A stretch of DNA of 5,956 nucleotides from Chloroflexota bacterium (lineage in GTDB: Bacteria; Chloroflexota; Dehalococcoidia; SM23-28-2; RBG-16-64-32). The translations under genes were made by a program, and so were the position numbers. The stretch spans positions 1 to 5,956 of the forward strand of contig JADFTG010000086.1 in the NCBI GenBank assembly GCA_022560365.1, in the 5' to 3' direction. This document shows positions 1 through 5,956 of this stretch, piece by piece. The number at the start of each line of letters is the position of its first letter. Positions within the stretch are counted from its first letter, which is position 1. The notes under the pieces are model-generated. The model made no database searches, was not told where the DNA came from, and was given only the letters and a program-made list of their open reading frames with translations.

Positions 1-565
1 AGCCATCGGGCGAATAGTTGGGATCGTCTCTGTTAAACATCTCAATGTGGGTGTGAACCCCACTCGAGCTGCCCACCTGATAGCAACCACCCGCGTCGGT
101 CCACCATTTCGTCTCTCCCAAAGCCGTGCCAGAACTTATCCATTGCTCCGGTTGCACCACAACGTTATCCAGGTGCGCGTACGCGTACCAACCTTCCCAG
201 AAGCCGTTCGTATACACGTTAACAAAGACGGTGGATCCCCCTTTGGACCGCGACACCTGAGAGCACGTCTGTGTAATCGCCCAGACTTGTGCCGTCACGT
301 TTGCGCCTGCCGTGCCGATGCCGATGCCTTGGAATTTGATCAAGGATCCCTCGGTGGCGTAATAGTCCGTTGACCAGTCGCCGCCGCCTGCGATGCAGTT
401 CCCGCTCGAAATATACTGGTAGTAGTCGCCGAAGGCCACTGGTTCACACGTGACGAGGTGATGGCAGGCAGGGTCGGGATTTTCGGGACAGGGAGGGATG
501 TTCTGGGCCCAATTCCCGGTTGCTGGCGCTAGCCCGACTGCATATGTGTCGGTTACCAGAAACTG

Positions 566-598
566 TTGGTTGGCGCCGCTATGGCAGCCCCACTGGAT
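566..598. repeat. 33-bp direct repeat copy B, inside third lectin repeat (intact QW)
   Basis: This is the partner of the copy at 845-877. It encodes the intact IIQWGCHSGANQ end of the third trefoil repeat, and so shows what the interrupted first repeat should read. Confidence 0.9.
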
Positions 599-844
599 TA
601 TCTTGGCCCCGCTCCATGTGTAGGCGCCCTCGACGTCTAGGCATAGCCCGCTGTTTTGGTTCCGGATCTCTCCCGCGCATCCTGTACAAGCAACTGTGAA
701 TCTCTGGGCCGTAGTGCCGTTACAGGTGTATTGCTGCAGTTGAATCCCCCAGGAGGTACTCCAGCCTGGGACATCTAGGCACTTACCACTGTGCCTGAAG
801 CGGATTTCGTGATATCCGCCACCCACATCCGTAATGGTCACATC

Positions 845-877
845 TTGGTTGGCGCCGCTATGGCAGCCCTACTGGAT
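845..877. repeat. 33-bp direct repeat copy A, inside first lectin repeat (contains the amber codon)
   Basis: This copy matches 566-598 at 32 of 33 positions, 279 bp (93 codons) apart, while the flanking DNA is clearly diverged. The single difference is T870 here against C591. On the coding strand this turns TGG (Trp) into TAG (stop). Confidence 0.9.
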
Positions 878-1099
878 GATCGACGCGCCATTCGATGTGG
901 AGGCGCCGTAAACGTCAATGCACTTTCCGCTGGTATGCTGAGGGCGAAGCTGATCGTACCGATCGCTATGCGCCGAGGATGGCTGTGGGCCAACCAAAAG
1001 TAGGGCGCCTGCCAGAGCGAGTAGTGGGATCGCGACGACAGGGAGAAAACTGACGAACTTGCGCTTGTGGAACATACTCACCCCCACTTTCGTGCGACG

Positions 1100-1129
1100 A
1101 TTGTAGGTCGTGGGGGGGGGGGATGTCAA
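1100..1129 (-). promoter_or_regulatory. Promoter of the lectin-peptidase gene with poly-C in its spacer
   Basis: Read on the minus strand, TTGACA (1129-1124) is a perfect -35 and TACAAT (1105-1100) is a five-of-six -10, with an 18-nt spacer. Initiation would fall near 1093, giving a leader of about 18 nt that carries the GGGGG Shine-Dalgarno-like core before the ATG at 1075. Eleven of the 18 spacer bases are one C run, so slippage would change the spacing directly; loss of one C gives the optimal 17. Confidence 0.72.
1112..1122. repeat. Homopolymer tract, 11 G on plus strand (11 C on minus)
   Basis: Eleven consecutive G residues occupy the -10/-35 spacer of the minus-strand promoter. Runs of this length are hotspots for slipped-strand mispairing and also for sequencing error. 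No run of similar length was seen elsewhere in the window. Confidence 0.9.
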
Positions 1130-1145
1130 GCGACATCTGGATGTC
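1122..1145. promoter_or_regulatory. Cluster of three GATGTC half-sites, possible operator
   Basis: GATGTC occurs at 1122-1127, inverted as GACATC at 1132-1137, and again direct at 1140-1145. This gives two overlapping inverted repeats with spacers of 4 and 2 bases. The first copy covers most of the -35 box of the lectin-peptidase promoter, a position suited to a repressor. The third lies 8 bases upstream of the predicted groEL -35. The half-sites are short, so chance is not excluded. Confidence 0.35.
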
Positions 1146-1153
1146 TCTAGGGC

Positions 1154-1182
1154 TTGCAATTAGCCCATGAGTTCGCTAAAAC
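1154..1182 (+). promoter_or_regulatory. Predicted groEL promoter
   Basis: TTGCAA (1154-1159) and TAAAAC (1177-1182) each match four of six bases of the vegetative sigma consensus, with a 17-nt spacer. The start site would fall at about 1189, inside the left arm of the CIRCE operator, which is the usual arrangement for HrcA-repressed genes. The leader would be about 90 nt. Confidence 0.55.
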
Positions 1183-1186
1183 TGTC

Positions 1187-1213
1187 TTAGCACTCCGCCC
1201 CGGTGAGTGCTAA
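1187..1213. promoter_or_regulatory. CIRCE operator (HrcA binding site)
   Basis: TTAGCACTC at 1187-1195, a 9-base spacer, then GAGTGCTAA at 1205-1213. This is an exact match to the CIRCE consensus, with perfect 9-bp arms. In many bacteria HrcA binds it and represses groE and dnaK operons until heat stress. It sits 64 bp before the groEL start codon. The hrcA gene is not in this window. Confidence 0.97.
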
Positions 1214-1229
1214 CGCCCATTCGCAGTAA

Positions 1230-2900
<1,671 letters not shown>

Positions 2901-2978
2901 GCCGGAGGAAACAGGCACGAGCGGTCGTGTTCCACATCCGGGGTGCCGCCCGGGCGTCTCGAACAGAGATCGCGGTCG

Positions 2979-2984
2979 TATAAT
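2979..2984 (+). promoter_or_regulatory. Perfect TATAAT -10 box before the 140-residue unknown gene
   Basis: TATAAT lies 41 bp before the chosen ATG at 3026, placing initiation near 2991 and a leader of about 35 nt. No good -35 is seen at 16-18 bp upstream (the region reads GTCTCGA). An activator or a weak promoter is possible. It implies that the gene need not depend on groEL read-through. Confidence 0.5.
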
Positions 2985-3025
2985 GGATCGAGAGGGAACG
3001 TAGATTGTTCACGGAGAGTGGTGAG

Positions 3026-3448
3026 ATGATCGATCTTGAAGAGCTGCGTAAAGTCGTCGACAACGCCGACGTATTCACGATCGGCTTTCGCATGTTCCCG
3101 GAGCGACTGATCATCGACACGCGGAGCGAGAGCAAGACGCCGCCGATGATCCGCGTCGTCGAACCGGTCAGCACCGTCGAAGAGCGGTTCTTCTGGCTCG
3201 GCAAGGAGCGCCCGCAGTTCTCGATGCCGGAGCGCTTTACGTTCTTCGTTTGGCCGCACTCCATGCGCTTCTTCGAAGACTCCGGCCTCGGCGACCTGAT
3301 CCGCCAGCGCGTCTTCCCCATCGACCCCGATTGCGGGCGCCAGATGGCGGAGAGCATCCAGCGGCTCGGCGTCCTCGAGCGCCGGGCGGAGCGCGACGCG
3401 ATCACCGGCCGCAACCACGAGACCCTCTGGGAGCGCGTCGCCAACTAG
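3026..3448 (+). CDS. Protein of unknown function, 140 residues
   Basis: I do not recognise this family. I chose ATG 3026 because GGAG at 3013-3016 is well spaced before it; an in-frame TTG at 3005 would add seven residues. The protein is predicted to be soluble and cytoplasmic, with no signal peptide or membrane segment. It starts with an acidic helical stretch (MIDLEELRKVVDNADVF). The middle is rich in aromatic residues and Pro (ERFFWLGKERPQF, then FTFFVWPHSMRFFED). A charged helix near the end (ERRAERDAITGRNHETLWERV) follows a lone Cys in DPDCG. Codon use is strongly GC-ending like groEL, which supports a real gene. It is followed directly by an intrinsic terminator and preceded by a TATAAT box, so it is probably a single-gene transcript. 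Nothing in the sequence assigns a function. Confidence 0.8.
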   Translation: MIDLEELRKVVDNADVFTIGFRMFPERLIIDTRSESKTPPMIRVVEPVSTVEERFFWLGKERPQFSMPERFTFFVWPHSMRFFEDSGLGDLIRQRVFPIDPDCGRQMAESIQRLGVLERRAERDAITGRNHETLWERVAN

Positions 3449-3467
3449 CCATTCCGCGCACGTAGAC

Positions 3468-3496
3468 AAAGGCCGCCCACTCCGGGCGGCCTTTCT
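3468..3496 (+). terminator. Intrinsic (Rho-independent) terminator
   Basis: AAAGGCCGCCC (3468-3478) pairs perfectly with GGGCGGCCTTT (3484-3494) around the loop ACTCC, an 11-bp stem. The T-rich end is short (TTTCT). It starts 20 bases after the stop of the unknown gene and ends that transcript before the ridA-kinase unit. Confidence 0.9.
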
Positions 3497-3501
3497 GCGC
3501 C

Positions 3502-3536
3502 TTCCCGTCGTCCGCACGGCGCGGTAGTATCGCGCC
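3502..3536 (+). promoter_or_regulatory. Candidate promoter of the ridA-kinase unit, with the -10 box inside an inverted repeat
   Basis: TAGTAT (3525-3530) matches four of six -10 bases, and TTCCCG (3502-3507), 17 nt upstream, matches three of six -35 bases. The -10 lies in the 7-base loop between GGCGCG (3518-3523) and CGCGCC (3531-3536), a perfect 6-bp inverted repeat that could be an operator. The assignment is weak without transcript data. Confidence 0.35.
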
Positions 3537-3560
3537 AGACCGTAACCGCGAAAGGAGCCC

Positions 3561-3777
3561 ATGGAACGACGAGCGATCAACCCCTGGAGCTGGCAGGACA
3601 ACTTCGGCTTCGTGCCGGCGAACGAGATCACCGGCGCGCAGAAAGTCCTCTACTGCTCCGGCCAGACGTCAGTCGACGAGAACGGGGCGCCTGTGCATGA
3701 AGGCGAGATGGCGGCGTCACTCTCGCCTCGCCTTCCCACCGCTGATGATCGAGATCGAATCCACAGCCGTCGCCTGA
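3561..3777 (+). pseudogene. RidA (YjgF/YER057c/UK114) family gene with internal frameshifting deletion
   Basis: RidA proteins are small trimeric enzymes that hydrolyse reactive enamine/imine intermediates. The ATG at 3561 follows AAAGGAG (3551-3557). Residues 1-52 match the family's N-terminal half (VLYCSGQTSVDENGAPVHEGEMAA). The family's C-terminal end is also present, but in the next frame: SRLAFPPLMIEIESTAVA is encoded at 3721-3774, with its stop TGA at 3775-3777. About 55-60 central residues are missing against the usual length of about 125-130, including the region that carries the catalytic Arg in RidA proper. The frame change means the lost segment is 2 more than a multiple of 3. The join lies near 3717-3723. 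Translation from the ATG would instead give 75 residues with an unrelated tail, ending at 3788 and overlapping the kinase start. I infer loss of function; an assembly collapse is the alternative. Confidence 0.85.
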
Positions 3778-3780
3778 CGC

Positions 3781-4743
3781 ATGCCTGACCTATACGGCGC
3801 GATCGACCTTGGCGGCACCAACGTACGGGCGATCGTCGCCGGCCTCGATGGCAAGATCAGCGGCGACGACCGGCGCCCCTCCCGCGCCAGCGATGGCCTC
3901 GACGCGACGATCGAGGCGCTGCTCGCGTCGCTGGACCAGGCGTGCTCGGAGGCCGGCGTCGAAGCTGGTGGCCTCCGCGGCCTCGGTGTCGCCACTCCCG
4001 GCTGGGTGGACACGGAACGCGGCGTCGTGCCGGCGGCGCCACAGCTCATCGGCTGGCGGGACGTGCCGCTCGTCGAAATGCTGCAGGAACGCCTCGGCAT
4101 CACCGCCCTGCTGGAGAACGACGCCAACGCTGCCGCGCTCGGCGAGAACGCCTTCGGAGCCGGACGCGGCACGCGGCACATGCTCTACATAACGGTAAGC
4201 ACCGGCGTCGGCGCTGGCATCATCGCCGACGGGCGCCTCTACGGCGGCGCGAAAGGCTCCGCCGGCGAGATCGGTCACACGATCGTCGACCCGTCCGGCC
4301 CACGCTGCGGCTGCGGCAACAACGGTTGCCTCGAGTCGCTCTCCTCCGGCACGGCGATCGCCCGCCGGGCGGCGGAAGCCGCGGACCGGGGAGACTCAGC
4401 CGTCCTGGCTGGTATCAGGGAGCGCGAAGGCCGCCTTGGCGCGCGCCTGGTCGCCGACGCTGCGCGCCAGGGAGACGCGGCGAGCATCGCGATCTACGAG
4501 GAGGCGGGCCGCTTTCTGGGGATCGCGTTGGCCAACGCCGTTAATCTGCTCAGCCCAGAGGCGATCATCCTCGGTGGCGGCGTTATGCAGGCGAAGGACC
4601 TCTTCCTGCCGCGCGCGGAGGAGACGATGCGCGATCTCGCGCTCGACGAGCCGCTGAAGTACATGCGCCTCGCCGAAGCCGAACTGGGCGACCGGGCTGG
4701 CGTCATGGGAATGATCGCCCGCCTGGGCCAGCAGGCGGGCTAA
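3781..4743 (+). CDS. ROK-family sugar kinase, probably glucokinase
   Basis: It is expected to phosphorylate glucose or a related hexose with ATP in the cytoplasm, feeding glycolysis. The 320 residues are typical of single-domain ROK kinases. The N-terminal phosphate-binding motif is DLGGTN (9-14). ENDANAAALGE (112-122) contains the predicted catalytic base Asp114. STGVGAGI follows. GEIGH (162-166) and CGCGNNGCLE (176-185) form the ROK signature, with His166, Cys176, Cys178 and Cys183 as zinc ligands. There is no N-terminal winged helix, so it is a kinase and not a ROK repressor. The ATG lies 3 bases after the old ridA stop, and no good Shine-Dalgarno is seen, so translation is probably coupled to ridA. 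The frame-shifted ridA reading still ends at 3788, across this start, which may preserve coupling. Glucose is inferred from the family; N-acetylmannosamine, fructose or another sugar is possible. Confidence 0.93.
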   Translation: MPDLYGAIDLGGTNVRAIVAGLDGKISGDDRRPSRASDGLDATIEALLASLDQACSEAGVEAGGLRGLGVATPGWVDTERGVVPAAPQLIGWRDVPLVEMLQERLGITALLENDANAAALGENAFGAGRGTRHMLYITVSTGVGAGIIADGRLYGGAKGSAGEIGHTIVDPSGPRCGCGNNGCLESLSSGTAIARRAAEAADRGDSAVLAGIREREGRLGARLVADAARQGDAASIAIYEEAGRFLGIALANAVNLLSPEAIILGGGVMQAKDLFLPRAEETMRDLALDEPLKYMRLAEAELGDRAGVMGMIARLGQQAG

Positions 4744-4749
4744 CGCGGC

Positions 4750-5268
4750 TCAGGCCCGCGCACGGCGGCGGCGCGAGAAGCGGCCCGGGCGGCTCTTCTT
4801 CGGCTCTTCCGCCTCCAGCTCCGGCGCGATGTTCGCGCGTTCGCGCTCGACGATCGGCTGGCAGACAGTGATGATGCGCGACAGACGCTCGGCGATCTCG
4901 GAGGCCAGTGCGGGTGATGGTGGGTCATACGGAATCGTCTCGTGCAGCCGCGCCCAGGACGCCGTCCACTCCTCAAGCTCCACCTGCGGGCCGAGCTGTG
5001 CCTGGATCTCCGGCATGAAGGGCGCGATCAGCTCCGCCCAGCGGTAGGAGAAGTCGTGCGGGCCTTCGAAATGCAGGCCGATCTCGATGCGCTCCGTCTT
5101 GCGCGTCAGGCAGACCTCGTAGTGCACCTTCGGTGAGTAGAAGTGCAACTGGAACCAGACGAAGCGGACGCGGTGAGTGCAGGCTTCACGCAGCGCCTTC
5201 GGGAGCGCGGCCAGCGTCTCCTCCTCGATCAGGGCCATGAACTCGCTGACGCGCATGCGGGGCGGCAT
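4750..5268 (-). CDS. Protein of unknown function, 172 residues, basic C-terminal tail
   Basis: I do not recognise the family. The protein appears soluble, with no signal peptide or membrane segment. An N-terminal helical part (EFMALIEEETLAALPKALREAC) leads into an aromatic, strand-rich core (VRFVWFQLHFYSPKVHYEVCLTRK in pieces, then RIEIGLHFEG). Helical segments follow, and the end is Lys/Arg-rich (KKSRPGRFSRRRRARA in pieces), which might bind nucleic acid or be disordered. The start is uncertain: ATG 5268 and the in-frame ATG 5256 both lack a Shine-Dalgarno site, so a leaderless or weakly translated message is possible. GC-ending codon use matches the neighbours and supports a real gene. It converges on the kinase gene with 6 bp between stop codons and diverges from lemA. 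Confidence 0.78.
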   Translation of the reverse strand: MPPRMRVSEFMALIEEETLAALPKALREACTHRVRFVWFQLHFYSPKVHYEVCLTRKTERIEIGLHFEGPHDFSYRWAELIAPFMPEIQAQLGPQVELEEWTASWARLHETIPYDPPSPALASEIAERLSRIITVCQPIVERERANIAPELEAEEPKKSRPGRFSRRRRARA

Positions 5269-5269
5269 G

Positions 5270-5341
5270 CGACCAGATTGGCGGCACGGACGGCGCAGGT
5301 CAAGGTGTCTCCAGCCCGTGGCCGCTGATACAATCTGGTCG
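5270..5341. promoter_or_regulatory. 11-bp perfect inverted repeat flanking the divergent intergenic region
   Basis: CGACCAGATTG (5270-5280) is the exact reverse complement of CAATCTGGTCG (5331-5341), with 50 bases between. The left arm ends one base from the minus-strand ATG at 5268. The right arm overlaps the last four bases of the lemA -10 box. The arrangement suits a looping or dimeric regulator controlling both genes, or duplicated start-region sequence. Confidence 0.5.
5326..5334 (+). promoter_or_regulatory. Predicted lemA promoter, extended -10
   Basis: TGATACAAT is an extended -10 element: TG, one base, then TACAAT (5329-5334), matching five of six bases. No convincing -35 is seen (TGTCTC at 5306-5311), as is common for extended -10 promoters. 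Initiation near 5341 would give a leader of about 50 nt. Confidence 0.5.
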
Positions 5342-5389
5342 ATCGTCCACCAACGCTAGAGGCCCGCAACTCTGGGTCGGGAGGTCTGG

Positions 5390-5956
5390 ATGTCAACGCT
5401 GATCGTCGTCGCAATCATCATCGCCATCGTCGTCGTCATCGTTATGGTGTTCATCGGGATGTACAACGGCCTTGTGCGGTCGCGAAACCGTGTGAAGGAG
5501 GCCTGGTCCGGCATCGACGTCCAGCTGCGGCGCCGGTCGAGCCTCGTGCCCAACCTCGTCGAGACCGTGCGCGGATACGCCGCGCACGAGCGCGAGACCT
5601 TCGAAGAAGTGACGCGCGCCCGCTCGATGCTGGAGCAGGCGCAACAGGGCGGTGGCCCGCAGGACCAGGCCCTTGCGAACAACATGCTTACGGGCGCCCT
5701 CCGGCACCTCTTCGCCGTCGCCGAGAACTACCCGGACCTGCAGGCGGCCGGAAACTTCCGCCAACTCCAGACCGAACTCTCGGACATCGAAGAGAAGATC
5801 GCCTTCGCGCGCCAGTTCTACAACTCGAACGTCCTCAGCTACAACAACCGCATCCAGGTTGTGCCCGCGGTGTTCATCGCCGGCATGTTCGGGTTCACCT
5901 CTGATCAGTTCTTCGAGACGGACGAGGACGGCCGCGCCGAGGTCAGCGTCGACTTC
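5390..5956 (+). CDS. lemA: LemA family membrane protein, C-terminus cut by window edge
   Basis: LemA proteins are small membrane-anchored proteins with a mostly helical soluble domain. Their role is poorly defined, and they often sit beside TPM-domain or M48 (HtpX-like) protease genes. GGGAGGT (5379-5385) precedes the ATG. Residues 4-24 are a strongly hydrophobic Ile/Val-rich transmembrane helix. The family core follows: YNGLV, VKEAWSGIDVQLRRRSSLVPNLVETVRGYA (in pieces), HERETFEEVTRARS, the YPDL segment with NFRQLQTELSDIEEKIAFARQFYN (in pieces), YNNRI and the C-terminal FGFTSDQFFE and VDF. The visible 189 residues stay in frame to the last base. As family members are usually about 180-200 residues and often end near VDF, only a few residues are likely missing. 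It has its own extended -10 promoter and is probably the first gene of an operon continuing to the right. Confidence 0.95.
   Translation, partial: MSTLIVVAIIIAIVVVIVMVFIGMYNGLVRSRNRVKEAWSGIDVQLRRRSSLVPNLVETVRGYAAHERETFEEVTRARSMLEQAQQGGGPQDQALANNMLTGALRHLFAVAENYPDLQAAGNFRQLQTELSDIEEKIAFARQFYNSNVLSYNNRIQVVPAVFIAGMFGFTSDQFFETDEDGRAEVSVDF

Larger units (their letters stand above)
1..1075 (-). pseudogene. Secreted ricin-type lectin with M23-like peptidase domain, interrupted by an amber codon; C-terminus beyond window
   Basis: The ATG at 1075 follows a GGGGGTGAG ribosome-binding-like stretch. Residues 1-35 form a signal peptide: a basic MFHKRK start, a hydrophobic core and a probable cut after SSA. 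Residues about 42-174 form one beta-trefoil of three ricin-type repeats, each with SGKC(I/L)DV or SGLCLDV followed by a QxW-like end (ANQD, AQRF, ANQQF). Such domains bind carbohydrate. Downstream, YAHL (His codon 173-175), GSSG and HTHIE (His codons 53-55 and 47-49) resemble the second and third motifs of M23/LytM peptidoglycan endopeptidases. The usual HxxxD appears to be DWSTD (Asp codons 377-379 and 365-367), so activity is uncertain. TAG at 869-871 (codon 69) replaces the Trp found at the equivalent point of the third repeat, and the frame is otherwise open to the window edge. Codons such as CTA, ATA, AGA and GGA are commoner than in the neighbouring genes, which suggests acquisition. I call it a disrupted gene; a base-call error or a variable allele is possible. 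Confidence 0.75.

Noticed and set aside
869..871. Programmed read-through or pyrrolysine at the TAG
   Set aside because: The position corresponds to a structural Trp, with TGG in the sister repeat, and nothing nearby suggests recoding. Mutation or error is simpler.
47..1003. Plus-strand open frames at 47-373 and 791-1003
   Set aside because: They are antisense to the lectin-peptidase gene, whose signal peptide, repeats and motifs show the true strand.
1076..1159. N-terminal extension of the lectin-peptidase gene to an ATG at 1159
   Set aside because: It would run through the promoter and poly-C tract and would bury the signal peptide. ATG 1075 has a Shine-Dalgarno-like site and a proper signal sequence right after it.
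2914..2954. Two small hairpins after groEL (GGCACGA/TCGTGTT with G-U pairs; CCGGG/CCCGG)
   Set aside because: The stems are short and no T tract follows, so I do not call a groEL terminator.
3005..3025. TTG start for the 140-residue unknown protein
   Set aside because: There is no Shine-Dalgarno site before 3005, while GGAG is well placed for the ATG at 3026.
5395..5450. ATC/GTC-rich low-complexity stretch as a possible microsatellite
   Set aside because: It encodes the Ile/Val transmembrane helix of LemA, and the units are irregular.

Overview
The window reads as chromosomal DNA from a GC-rich, free-living bacterium. A consensus CIRCE operator on a groEL without groES, Shine-Dalgarno sites of the AGGAG type, a ROK sugar kinase and a lemA gene fit a Chloroflexota-like or deep-branching Gram-positive-type lineage. 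That placement is an inference and is not firm. No rRNA, tRNA, CRISPR array, transposase or insertion-sequence end was seen. No gene-free stretch exceeds about 200 bases.

Left part (1-1075, minus strand): a secreted protein gene that runs off the left edge. It has a signal peptide, a complete ricin-type beta-trefoil (three QxW-like repeats) and then a domain that looks like a variant M23/LytM metallopeptidase. The frame is open from 868 to 1 but is broken by one amber codon (869-871), exactly where the first lectin repeat should have its Trp. Its promoter has a consensus -35 and a near-consensus -10, separated by an 18-nt spacer that contains a run of 11 C residues. This is the layout of a phase-variable contingency promoter.

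Shared divergent region (1076-1277) and groEL (1278-2900, plus strand): the lectin-peptidase promoter and a groEL promoter point away from each other. A perfect CIRCE operator (1187-1213) overlaps the predicted groEL transcription start, so HrcA repression is expected. GroEL is full length and keeps its ATPase residues. It has an unusual CxxC in the apical domain and lacks the usual GGM-rich tail.

Middle (3026-4743, plus strand): a 140-residue protein of unknown function with its own TATAAT box and a clear intrinsic terminator is followed by a two-gene unit. The first gene of that unit is a ridA-family gene with an internal deletion: its 5' end and its last 18 codons remain, but they are in different frames. 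Three bases after the old ridA stop comes an intact ROK-family glucokinase-type sugar kinase.

Right part (4750-5956): a minus-strand conserved-looking protein of unknown function converges on the kinase gene with a 6-bp gap. It is divergent from lemA, which is cut by the right edge close to its expected end. The 121-bp divergent region between them carries a perfect 11-bp inverted repeat whose arms lie beside the minus-strand start codon and across the lemA -10 box.

The most notable points are the poly-C promoter spacer together with the amber codon in the lectin-peptidase gene, which suggest a surface or secreted factor subject to on/off variation or decay, and the internally deleted ridA.
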